Assembly (NCBI GenBank): GCA_947169975.1
Contig: CAMVRT010000010.1
Location: 26,797-90,796, forward strand
Direction of reading: 5' to 3'
DNA: 64,000 nt
DNA from: an uncultured Oscillospiraceae bacterium
Lineage (GTDB): Bacteria > Bacillota > Clostridia > Oscillospirales > Oscillospiraceae
Shown: positions 56,750 to 64,000 of the stretch, one piece after another
Numbering within the stretch: position 1 is the stretch's first letter
Layout of the letters: each line of letters opens with the position of its first letter
Made by a program: the position numbers and the translations under genes
The notes under the pieces: model-generated
Told to the model about the DNA's origin: nothing
The model's input: only the letters and a program-made list of their open reading frames with translations
Database searches by the model: none

Positions 56750-58726
56750 TTATTGTACCGCCGCCCGGCGGAATAGTTCTTCATAAGGACTGCCCTTCCG
56801 GTAGAACACCGGGATGCGGCCCAGGGGTGCGGGGATCACGTGCTCCGTCTTGCCCGGATACGTTTCCCCACTCCAGAAATGCACCCACTCCCCTGCCGGG
56901 AGCGTCACGGTGCGACTCCGCCTGCCCTTGTCGATCACGGGGCAAACGAACAGATCCTCGCCCAGAAAATAGGCGTAGGGATCGCGGCTTGTGGAAAAGC
57001 TGACGTCCTCCCAGAAGTCCGGGCGCATGGCCGGGACGCCCTGTCCCGCCAGCTCCGCGCAGTGGGCAATATACGGCTTCAGCGCGGCGTGGGTCTTCGT
57101 CAGCTTGACCGTGTAGGGCTTCACCTTCTCCGCGTCGAACTGGGCGTTAGACCAGGGTCGCAGGGACTCATGGCTGCGCATCAGCAGGGAAAACGTATTC
57201 ATCTCCATCCAGCGGATGAACAACTCGTCATTGCGCCTGAGCTTGCCGAAGGAGAAGAAGCCGCCGACGTCGCTGTGGACCATAGGCGCGCTGGAGAAGC
57301 CCAGGGAGAAGCTGGCGGGCATGACGCAGGGCATGCCGTAATCCCGGCTATAGTCCGTGTGCTGATCACCGTTCCACATGATGGGGGCGTACTGCTGGAT
57401 GCCCAGATAGCCGGAGCGGGTAAAGAACATAAGGTCCTCCCCGCCGTACTCCTCAATGGCCTCCCGGTTGACTCTGGCCCACATCACCGGCCAGAGGTTA
57501 TGGAGCTCGGCGGGGTCGCCGTTGTGAAGCACGCAGTCCACCGGGAGATACTCGCCGAAGTCCGCCATCCAGCCGGAGATGCCCAGGTCCAGCATATTGT
57601 GCTTGATGAGCTGCTCCTTGATAAACCGCACCGCCTCCGGGTGGGTCAGGTCCAGCATACCGGCATCGAAGGTGGTGGACTTGATGTGGTAGATGCTGCC
57701 GTCGGTGTGGGTGATGAGATAGCCCTTTTCCGCGCAGTATTTGTATAGACGGCTGTCCTTTACCAGATAGGGATTGATGTAGGCCAGGAAACGCACGCCC
57801 CGCTCGTTCAATCTGGCGATGGCGTTTTTGAGGTCGGGATAGAGCTTCTCGTCCGCCTCCCAGTTCCACCACACCTGCTTGCCCATCATGGTGCGGTTCT
57901 CCCCGCACCAGTCCTGGCACCAGACGCCGCAGATCTTCGCTCCGGCATCCAGCATGGCGAAGGCCTTGTCCAGCACCGTCTGGGTGCCGCCCTGGACGCC
58001 CAGGATCATGCCGTCGTGGCACCAGTCGGGGATATACTGGCGGTTGGGGATCCGCCCGGCCAGCAGCCGGGAGAGCATCTCGTAATTCTCCCCCCGCAGC
58101 AGGACCAATCCCCCCGGACAGCCGTCAAAGCGGAAGGTGTACGCGTCCTCATCAAATTGGGAGCTGCCGTCAAAATCTGTCTCAAACAGGATCAGTCGGC
58201 CCCGGTCGGTGACAAAAACCGGCATGGGGGAATAGCTGCCGATCTGGCTGTGTTCCTTCTCCTTGTAGAACACTTTGGGCAGAAATGCCTTTTTCATCAC
58301 GGTGGCGGCGGTAATGTGCTCGGAGACGAAGTTGACCACCCGCTCGCCCCGCAGGTTGACCTTGCGGTACTGCTCGCCGCCGCCGAAAACCGCCTCGCCG
58401 TCGTATGCCGGCAGGCGGAAGCAGTAGCTCCAGCCCTTCTCCCCGGCAAAGGTCAGCGCCGCGCCGCCTTCACAGGCGGCACAGGTCACCGTCAGCCGAT
58501 GTCCGCCGCCGCTGAAAATGACGGCGTCCTCCCCCCTGCTCTCCACGTCCGTCAGGGGGATCCGCTCCCGCTCTACCACAGTGGTCTTCACGCTGCCGCG
58601 GTTGGTTGTGTACTCCTTTTCCAACCGGATCATGGTGGCAAAGGGCATCTCTGGCGTATGCAGAACGGAAGGCTCACCGTCCGTGTACAGTGTCCAGTTT
58701 TGCCCGTCTATCCGGGATTGAATCAT
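56750..58726 (-). CDS. GH31 alpha-glycosidase, YihQ (sulfoquinovosidase)-like
   Basis: A 658-residue cytoplasmic enzyme with no signal peptide. The nucleophile is Asp389 in GWMADFGEYLP and the acid/base Asp454 in WNGDQ. Alignment to E. coli YihQ, recalled from memory, is nearly gapless. The pocket residues at the YihQ positions Q262, Q288, R301, W304 and Y508 are Q245, Q271, Q284, W287 and F490, so two of the five sulfonate-clamp residues differ. The ATG overlaps the glgA stop (TAATG) with AGGAGG before it. It cleaves an alpha-glucoside or alpha-quinovoside derivative of unknown identity. Confidence 0.88.
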   Translation of the reverse strand: MIQSRIDGQNWTLYTDGEPSVLHTPEMPFATMIRLEKEYTTNRGSVKTTVVERERIPLTDVESRGEDAVIFSGGGHRLTVTCAACEGGAALTFAGEKGWSYCFRLPAYDGEAVFGGGEQYRKVNLRGERVVNFVSEHITAATVMKKAFLPKVFYKEKEHSQIGSYSPMPVFVTDRGRLILFETDFDGSSQFDEDAYTFRFDGCPGGLVLLRGENYEMLSRLLAGRIPNRQYIPDWCHDGMILGVQGGTQTVLDKAFAMLDAGAKICGVWCQDWCGENRTMMGKQVWWNWEADEKLYPDLKNAIARLNERGVRFLAYINPYLVKDSRLYKYCAEKGYLITHTDGSIYHIKSTTFDAGMLDLTHPEAVRFIKEQLIKHNMLDLGISGWMADFGEYLPVDCVLHNGDPAELHNLWPVMWARVNREAIEEYGGEDLMFFTRSGYLGIQQYAPIMWNGDQHTDYSRDYGMPCVMPASFSLGFSSAPMVHSDVGGFFSFGKLRRNDELFIRWMEMNTFSLLMRSHESLRPWSNAQFDAEKVKPYTVKLTKTHAALKPYIAHCAELAGQGVPAMRPDFWEDVSFSTSRDPYAYFLGEDLFVCPVIDKGRRSRTVTLPAGEWVHFWSGETYPGKTEHVIPAPLGRIPVFYRKGSPYEELFRRAAVQ

Positions 58727-60576
58727 TATGCTCCCTCCTGTCTGTCTGCACTCTTTCGCCTGGACAGGGGGCGCAGCATGTGCCGCAGCTCCGCGCCCTT
58801 GGCGATGTTGCCCAGCACCTTCATCTGGCCGTTCATAAACAGGCGATCCGCCGACACGGTGCCGTCGGTCATGCCCACCAGATTGTCAAAGCTGGCGGCA
58901 AGAAATACCTCGGCGTCATGGTAGGTGGTGGGCTCCACCCGGATACCGTCCTTTCGGAACTCCATGTAGAAGAAGCCGGCGCCGCGGCCCAGAATCTGGA
59001 TCTGCGCGAGACGGCGGTAGTCATCCGGCAGCTCAGTGCCATGATGGGCCAGATAGTCGGCGTACTGCGCCTCATAGATGGGCTTGAGATAGGCAAAGGC
59101 CTCGTCGAAGGCCAGATCTGCGCCGCCGGTGCCTTCGTCGGCAATGTCGCTGTACATCCGCTGGTAGGCCATGGCGCTTCTGGTCCAGGAAAAGTCCTTG
59201 GTCATGCAGCGATCCTGTAGTGTGCGAAACATTTTTTCATCGCCGAAATAGAGCTTTACCGCTTCCTGAATGGCAAGATACAGTGCCTTGGGTTGGTAGT
59301 TGGCGAAGGAAAAGCCATCACCGATGCCGTCAAAGTCGCTGTAAGGCCGCACGGAATCCTTCAGGCCGCCGGTTTCGTACACAATGGGCACGGTACCGTA
59401 ACGCATGGCCATCATCTGGCTTAAGCCGCAGGGCTCAAAGCGGGAAGGCATCAGGTACATGTCGGCACCGGCAAACACCTCGCTGGCCATCTGCTCGGAG
59501 TAGTTGCTGGAGAAGCCCAGCTGACCGGGCCACTGCTCCTTGGCCCAGTTGAAATAGTCGATATACCGCTGCTCGCCCTGGCCGAACACAATGAGCTGCA
59601 CGCCCATTTTCATCAGCTCCGGCAGGATCTCCTTGATGAGCTCGATGCCCTTCTGCTCCACCAGACGGGCCACGGAGCACAGAAGCGGCCATGCGGGTTC
59701 CTCTGCCAGGCCGAATTTCTTTTGGATAGACGCCTTGCATCTGGCCTTGCCGGAGCGATCCGACACGGTGAAATTGAAGGGAATGCGCGGGTCAATGGCC
59801 GGATCGTAATGGGCCATGTCGATGCCGTTGAGAATGCCGTAGGTTTTGCGCTCCACCATGTCCATGACCTTCTCCAGCCCGTGGCCGAAGTCGGGATGGT
59901 GCAGCTCTCTGGCATATGTAGCAGAGACGGTGGACACCGCATCCGCCATCAGGATGGCGCCCTTCATCAGATTGATGTCGTGGCGTCCCTGATACTCATA
60001 GCCCAGACCGCCTTGATACCAGCCGCCGGGCAGGGCAAAGGTGCGCTCCAGCTCTGCGGCGCCGAACTGGCCCTGATAGGCAATATTGTGGATGGTATAG
60101 ACCGACTTGATGCCCCGCAGATCCTGGCGCCAGGCCTGATCGTTCTTCAGATACAGCACCGCCGGCGCCGTCTCCCAGTCGTTGCAGTGGAGGATCTCCG
60201 GCCGGAAATCCAGATAGGGCAGCAGGTCGATGACGGCGCGGCTGAAAAAGGCAAACCGCCGCCCGTCATCGTCATAACCGTAGAGCCGGGGACGGTCAAA
60301 AAAGTCATCGTAGGCCACAAACCACACAGTCACGCCGCCGCGGTCGCCCCGGTAGAGACCGCACTCGGTTTCCCAGTCCCCCAGGATCACCTTCGGCGAG
60401 GCGACGAACTCCAGTTCTTCGCCGAACCGCTCACGCACACAGCGATATAGGGGTGTGATGATGGCGATCTCGTCTCCTGCCGCTTTTAAGGCAGGCGGCA
60501 GGGAAAAAGCCACATCGGCCAGACCGCCGGATTTGCTGAACGGAGCACACTCGCTGGTGACAAACAGAATCTTCAT
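58726..60576 (-). CDS. glgA: Glycogen synthase (GT5) with SCP2-like C-terminal extension
   Basis: A 616-residue protein against the usual ~480. Residues 1-485 are an ADP-glucose-type starch/glycogen synthase: KSGGLADVAFSLPPAL (14-29), HCNDWETAPAVLYL, and PSRFEPCGLSQMMAMRYGTV near 380. About residues 500-605 look like an SCP2 sterol-carrier fold: FFYMEFRKDGIRVEPTTYHD then NLVGMTDGTVSADRLFMNGQ and MKVLGNIAKGAELRHML. It overlaps the GH31 start. No other glg genes are in the window. Confidence 0.88.
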   Translation of the reverse strand: MKILFVTSECAPFSKSGGLADVAFSLPPALKAAGDEIAIITPLYRCVRERFGEELEFVASPKVILGDWETECGLYRGDRGGVTVWFVAYDDFFDRPRLYGYDDDGRRFAFFSRAVIDLLPYLDFRPEILHCNDWETAPAVLYLKNDQAWRQDLRGIKSVYTIHNIAYQGQFGAAELERTFALPGGWYQGGLGYEYQGRHDINLMKGAILMADAVSTVSATYARELHHPDFGHGLEKVMDMVERKTYGILNGIDMAHYDPAIDPRIPFNFTVSDRSGKARCKASIQKKFGLAEEPAWPLLCSVARLVEQKGIELIKEILPELMKMGVQLIVFGQGEQRYIDYFNWAKEQWPGQLGFSSNYSEQMASEVFAGADMYLMPSRFEPCGLSQMMAMRYGTVPIVYETGGLKDSVRPYSDFDGIGDGFSFANYQPKALYLAIQEAVKLYFGDEKMFRTLQDRCMTKDFSWTRSAMAYQRMYSDIADEGTGGADLAFDEAFAYLKPIYEAQYADYLAHHGTELPDDYRRLAQIQILGRGAGFFYMEFRKDGIRVEPTTYHDAEVFLAASFDNLVGMTDGTVSADRLFMNGQMKVLGNIAKGAELRHMLRPLSRRKSADRQEGA

Positions 60577-60780
60577 GGACGAAATCCCTCCCCACTCGTT
60601 TCCACGCAGGAACTTCTCCTGTTATTGTGACATATTACGGCAAAAAATACAATTCCTTTTCAAACTTTTGTGAGAATTATTGCATATTAACGAATTGCTC
60701 CCCTTCACGATTGTCAAAACAGGGTGGAATTTCAGATAAAACATGCTATAATCGAGGAAAAAGGCGAAAGGCGGGTTAAT

Positions 60781-61623
60781 ATGAACACCTTTGAACGGAT
60801 CGTGTATGCCCTCCAGTTCGAAATGGAGCGTCCCACAACCTACGGCTGGTTCCATCTGGCCTGGCTGGCCGCATCTATTCTGCTCATCCTGATTCTATGT
60901 CTGCGAAGGGAGAAGAACCACGAGCGGACGCTGAAAATCGTTCTGCTCGTTTACGGCATCGGTTCTCTGCTGCTGGAGGCGACCAAGCAGATCATTTGGT
61001 CCTATAACTTCGATCCTGTCACGCAGACGGGATATTGGGATTATCAATGGTATGCCTTTCCCTTCCAGCTCTGCACCACGCCCATCATCATCTCATTGAT
61101 CTGCGCACTTTTGGAGAAGGGCTCTCTGCGAAACCGGCTTCTCTCCTTTATGGCTTTTGTGACTATTTTGGGCAGTGTGGCCACCGCGCTGTACCCGGAA
61201 TCCTGCTTCGTGCGCACGGTAATGGTGGATATCCACACCATGTACCTCCACTTCGGCAGTCTGGTGGTGTCCATCTACCTGCTGGCCTCCGGCGAGGTGA
61301 AGGTGCTCTTCAAAAACCTGCTCAAGGGATACGGTGTGTTTCTCGTGTTTGCACTTATGGCAGAGGTGCTGAATGTCACTATTTACCGCTCAGGTGTCCT
61401 GGGAGATGAGACCTACAATATGTTCTACATCAGCCCTTACTTTACCAGCTCTCTGCCGGTGTTCGACGCGATTCAGGGCAAGGTTCCTTTCCCCGTTTTT
61501 CTGCTCCTCTACCTGATCGCCATCTTTCTCGGCGCTCTCCTCATCTACCTGATCGCCCGGCTGATCCGCCGGATTACCGCAGGACATTCTGAAAAGCAAA
61601 AGACCTTTACATCTGTTGCATGA
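60781..61623 (+). CDS. TIGR02206/YwaF-type integral membrane protein
   Basis: A 280-residue protein with seven or eight membrane helices. It starts MNTFERIVYALQFEMERPTT, and WYAFPFQLCTTPIIISLICA and FVRTVMVDIHTMYLHFGSLV are characteristic of the YwaF family. The function of this family is not established. A TGCTATAAT extended -10 at 60745-60752 lies upstream. The ATG at 60781 has AGGCGGG. It is a single-gene unit ended by a terminator. Confidence 0.85.
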   Translation: MNTFERIVYALQFEMERPTTYGWFHLAWLAASILLILILCLRREKNHERTLKIVLLVYGIGSLLLEATKQIIWSYNFDPVTQTGYWDYQWYAFPFQLCTTPIIISLICALLEKGSLRNRLLSFMAFVTILGSVATALYPESCFVRTVMVDIHTMYLHFGSLVVSIYLLASGEVKVLFKNLLKGYGVFLVFALMAEVLNVTIYRSGVLGDETYNMFYISPYFTSSLPVFDAIQGKVPFPVFLLLYLIAIFLGALLIYLIARLIRRITAGHSEKQKTFTSVA

Positions 61624-61639
61624 GAAGTAAAAAAGAAGC

Positions 61640-61670
61640 AAGGCCTCCGGTTCTCCGGAGGCCTTGTCTT
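61640..61670. terminator. Bidirectional terminator
   Basis: AAGGCCTCCGG/CCGGAGGCCTT stem with a 4-nt loop, between convergent genes. Confidence 0.85.
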
Positions 61671-61673
61671 TTG

Positions 61674-62336
61674 TCAGAAGTCGCGGAGTCGGATCGAGAC
61701 CATCACACGGCCAACGATGCGTTCCTCGCTGATGGGACCGATGGTTCGGCTGTCTCCGCCTTGGGAACGGTCATCGCACAGGACAAAAAATTCGCCCTGA
61801 CGCAGCTTCACCGGCAGGGCGACCCCGCCTTCAAACAACACAGTGTCGCCCTTTTTATAGGGCTCCGTCTGGTAATACCCGTTGATCTTCAATCCGCTCT
61901 GATCGATATCCACTGTGTCGCCGCCTTTGGCCACCACGCGGCCAAGCAGGAGCTGCCCATTTCCGGCGCGGTAAACCACCACTTCGCCGGCCTTGATGTC
62001 CCTGGCCATCCGGTAAAAGATCACCACATCGCGGTCGTGAAATGCCGGCGCCATCCGATTGCTCTTGTTCACCGTGATGCCGCAGACCACCAGCAAGAGG
62101 ATAGAGAGGATCAGCGCGATCCAGCCGATGCGCAACAGCAGTGCGATTAAATCCGACAGGATGCCGCTTTCCTTCTGCTTCTTTTTTTTCTTCCCTACAG
62201 GCGGTTTTTCCTGCTGTTTCTCCCGGACAGGAGGTACGGTATCGGCGAGGGGCTCATCCGGCCGCATGTCCGTCGTCTCCCTGGCCTCGTTCAGGATTCG
62301 CTTCAGCTCTTCATTTCTGTTTTCATTGGTCTCCAT
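61674..62336 (-). CDS. Signal peptidase I-like protein lacking the catalytic dyad (SipA-like)
   Basis: A 220-residue protein with a long charged cytoplasmic N terminus (about 1-60), one membrane helix (about 66-90) and an S26-type domain. Where type I signal peptidases have SMxP, this has NRMAPAF (Arg at the Ser position, about 94). Where they have the Lys in KRV, it has LLLGRVVAKGGDTVDI (Gly, about 132). It is therefore probably inactive. Inactive SipA proteins act as pilus-assembly chaperones in streptococci. The ATG at 62336 fits GAGGGAGG better than the one at 62342. Confidence 0.82.
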   Translation of the reverse strand: METNENRNEELKRILNEARETTDMRPDEPLADTVPPVREKQQEKPPVGKKKKKQKESGILSDLIALLLRIGWIALILSILLLVVCGITVNKSNRMAPAFHDRDVVIFYRMARDIKAGEVVVYRAGNGQLLLGRVVAKGGDTVDIDQSGLKINGYYQTEPYKKGDTVLFEGGVALPVKLRQGEFFVLCDDRSQGGDSRTIGPISEERIVGRVMVSIRLRDF

Positions 62337-63240
62337 CTTCATCCTCCCTCTTTTTCCTGCGCTTCAGCAGGACAAACAGGATCGTCAATCCCGCCAGAAC
62401 TGCACCGGCAGGGATCAGATATGCCCATGGGGATATTCCCGTAAGAACGCCGTGCAGGTGAAGTCCCTCCTGCGTGGAATGCGTCACGCGGGATGCGGGG
62501 GCCTGACCGCCCGGCAGAATGGAGGCCGCCAGAAGAAATCGGCTGTTGGTCTGGCCGTCTGAACAGGTGCTCATCAGCAGGATCGGCCCGCCCTCCGGGA
62601 ACTTCTCCGCGCGATTAATGGCAAGCTGATCCACGTAATCCAGCCACTGCTGACAATTCTCCTCGGTCACACGGGGGTTATATACCCTTGTATCGTGGCC
62701 GTCTGCAGCAAAGAAGGCAAAAATCTCCAGCTTGTAGTACTCTCCGCCATAATAGAGCAGGCCTTTGAGGTGCCTGGAAAAATACGATGGATCTTCGTAG
62801 TTGTCAATCCCGCCGAACATCAGATCCTTGGCCATGTTGTGGCCGTAAACAATGGAGACGGGATCGGAGAAATCCGGGGCATTCCGGGAATCGAGGAACA
62901 GCGCTCCGCTCAGGGAAAACTCGCCCAATGCAGATGTGTTGATGTAGACATCGTTGTTTTTTCCCTGCACCAGGGGGTAGTCAATGTTGGTGCCGTTGAT
63001 GGTGAGCCAGCCCACCACGTCCGGATTGATCGCTACCAGTTCATTGAAAGAAAACTTGTCCTCCTTCGTGGGCTTGTAGCTCTGGTATACATCGGTGCTG
63101 GCCTCTGCCATGATACGCTGATTATCGAGGATCACACAGACAGCAAGAAACAGCACCAGCAGGAGAACCGTCATGAAGGCGGTGCTAATGGCACGATCTG
63201 TAAACCGTATCAGTTTTCTGATAAGCTGCTGTTTCTTCAT
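62323..63240 (-). CDS. srtB: Class B sortase
   Basis: A 305-residue transpeptidase with an N-terminal membrane helix (about 21-39) and a second at the C terminus (about 273-293). Catalytic residues are His134 (VYGHNM), Cys226 (LLMSTCSDG) and Arg234 (TNSR), the class B pattern. The ATG at 63240 is preferred over an adjacent TTG. It overlaps the signal-peptidase-like gene and follows a surface-protein gene. Together they look like a pilus or surface-display locus continuing off the right edge. Confidence 0.93.
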   Translation of the reverse strand: MKKQQLIRKLIRFTDRAISTAFMTVLLLVLFLAVCVILDNQRIMAEASTDVYQSYKPTKEDKFSFNELVAINPDVVGWLTINGTNIDYPLVQGKNNDVYINTSALGEFSLSGALFLDSRNAPDFSDPVSIVYGHNMAKDLMFGGIDNYEDPSYFSRHLKGLLYYGGEYYKLEIFAFFAADGHDTRVYNPRVTEENCQQWLDYVDQLAINRAEKFPEGGPILLMSTCSDGQTNSRFLLAASILPGGQAPASRVTHSTQEGLHLHGVLTGISPWAYLIPAGAVLAGLTILFVLLKRRKKREDEDGDQ

Positions 63241-63256
63241 CAATCAATCCCTGCGT

Positions 63257-64000
63257 TCAGTGTTTTTTGCGGCGCAGCACAAAGAAAACACCTGCACCTG
63301 CGGCCAAAACTCCGGCTGCTGCCACAGCAATCCAGAGATAGGGCGGTTTGCCCGATTCCGCCTTTGTTTCTGTTTTCGTCTCTGTCTGGTCTTTTGCCTC
63401 CGCCGATGCAGAGATTTTCACCCGGTTCTCCCCTGCGCCGAGCGCAGATGAGACGGTCAAAAGCCCGTTTTGCGTGCTGTTGGCTTCGTCCTGATCCGTG
63501 CCGTCGGACTGAACCTGTGCGGTGAACACGATATCTGCTTCACCCTGCACAGTCAGTTCATAGGCCGTTCCCACCGGCATGCGGAACGTCGCCTCTTGCC
63601 CGTTCTTCAACGAAATCCGTTCCGTATCCTCCGCGCCGTCAAAGTGCAGCGTAATGTTGAACTTGCGATCTGCTGCCGTATCGTCGGCAGTCAGTGAAAC
63701 CGTCAGCGCAGCAGCCTCCAGCAAATCCTCCGTCTTGGTGATCACCAGTCTCAGATCCTTAAAAACAGGCATGTCAAAATCGTACTCGATACCATTGACC
63801 GCCCATCTCTCATCCTCATCCGCGCCGTCTGCTTCTGTGACCGTCTCGCCGTCCTCCACTGTAATCACAAGAATGACGTTTCCATCCTCATCCTCGTACG
63901 TTACCGTATGAGTGGCAGGAACGTCAGGCTCGGGATCGACAGGCTCTACAGTAGGCTGGGGATCCGTACCGGGTTGGGGATCCGTACCGGGCTGGGGATC
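63257..64000 (-). CDS. Surface protein, C-terminal part, 5' end outside window
   Basis: The frame stays open to the window edge. Its N-terminal visible part has three DPQPGT-type repeats (two as DPQPGT, one as DPQPTV) and a Pro/Glu linker. Beta-rich domains follow (HTVTYEDEDGNVILVITVED; the MPVFKDLRLVITKTEDLLEA region), then a Thr/Glu/Lys stalk, one membrane helix (YLWIAVAAAGVLAAGAGVFF) and a RRKKH tail. That is the layout of a sortase substrate, but no LPxTG motif precedes the helix (SGKPPY is found). It is 16 nt upstream of srtB. Confidence 0.75.
   Translation of the reverse strand, partial: DPQPGTDPQPGTDPQPTVEPVDPEPDVPATHTVTYEDEDGNVILVITVEDGETVTEADGADEDERWAVNGIEYDFDMPVFKDLRLVITKTEDLLEAAALTVSLTADDTAADRKFNITLHFDGAEDTERISLKNGQEATFRMPVGTAYELTVQGEADIVFTAQVQSDGTDQDEANSTQNGLLTVSSALGAGENRVKISASAEAKDQTETKTETKAESGKPPYLWIAVAAAGVLAAGAGVFFVLRRKKH

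Noticed and set aside
63257..63330. LPxTG sorting signal in the surface protein
   Set aside because: Only SGKPPY precedes the membrane helix; no LPxTG or clear NPxTN motif was found, so sortase anchoring is not shown by this segment.

Overview
The window looks like a chromosomal segment of a GC-rich (roughly 55-60 % by eye) gut-type Clostridia, most likely Oscillospiraceae/Ruminococcaceae. Supporting this are Firmicutes cis-regulatory RNAs (a glmS ribozyme, a T-box before pheST, an S-box SAM riboswitch before metK and a probable preQ1-III riboswitch before a QueT transporter), Firmicutes gene pairs (alr-mazF, gpx-ohrR), a class B sortase locus and no outer-membrane genes. The family-level assignment is inference.

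Layout. 1-7.1 kb: glmS with its ribozyme, a DUF421/DUF4363 pair, nrdR, and a reverse-strand run nnrD, lipoprotein, alr, mazF. 7.1-15.8 kb: T-box-pheS-pheT, a membrane-anchored parvulin, tcdA, a Nudix hydrolase, rubrerythrin and an unknown membrane protein. 15.8-25.1 kb: a serine-palmitoyltransferase-like enzyme coupled to a short-chain reductase, a 30-residue membrane peptide below a 4 x 13 bp tandem repeat, an ECF sigma factor coupled to a membrane von Willebrand A protein, a gpx-ohrR-CDF operon, a membrane-anchored MerR regulator and a MATE exporter with an attenuator-like leader. 25.3-28.6 kb: PAP2, a rhomboid-like protein without the serine motif, and SAM riboswitch-metK.

28.6-39.4 kb is an accessory region. 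An intact tRNA-Pro(UGG) at 29.04 kb and a 3'-half copy at 36.34 kb form a 50-bp direct repeat with one mismatch. They enclose 7.26 kb of lower-GC, single-direction genes, mostly GNAT acetyltransferases, with an alkylation-repair protein, a small P-loop kinase and a methyltransferase. A ~27-nt motif recurs at several gene junctions. A further HAD/GNAT/MATE operon lies outside the right repeat and shares an unrecognised domain with a gene inside. 39.5-48.8 kb: a cation:proton antiporter, a 214-bp MITE-like element, a large iron-sulfur flavoprotein with an orphan HypA, a DNPH1-like hydrolase, a GltS-type symporter with an acyltransferase, and the queT unit.

48.8-60.6 kb is the most coherent metabolic locus: DUF4867, DMT exporter, iron alcohol dehydrogenase, RpiB-type isomerase, split transketolase, FucI-like isomerase, GPH importer, YihQ-like GH31 glycosidase and a glycogen synthase with an SCP2-like tail. 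The content resembles the transketolase-type (sulfo-TK) route of sulfoquinovose breakdown: glycoside import and hydrolysis, aldose-ketose isomerisation, two C2 transfers by transketolase with an isomerisation between them, aldehyde reduction and product export. The GH31 enzyme, however, lacks two residues of the known sulfonate clamp, so the substrate may be a variant. 60.8-64 kb: a YwaF-like membrane protein and a sortase B locus with a catalytically degenerate signal-peptidase-like protein and the 3' part of a surface protein that runs off the window.
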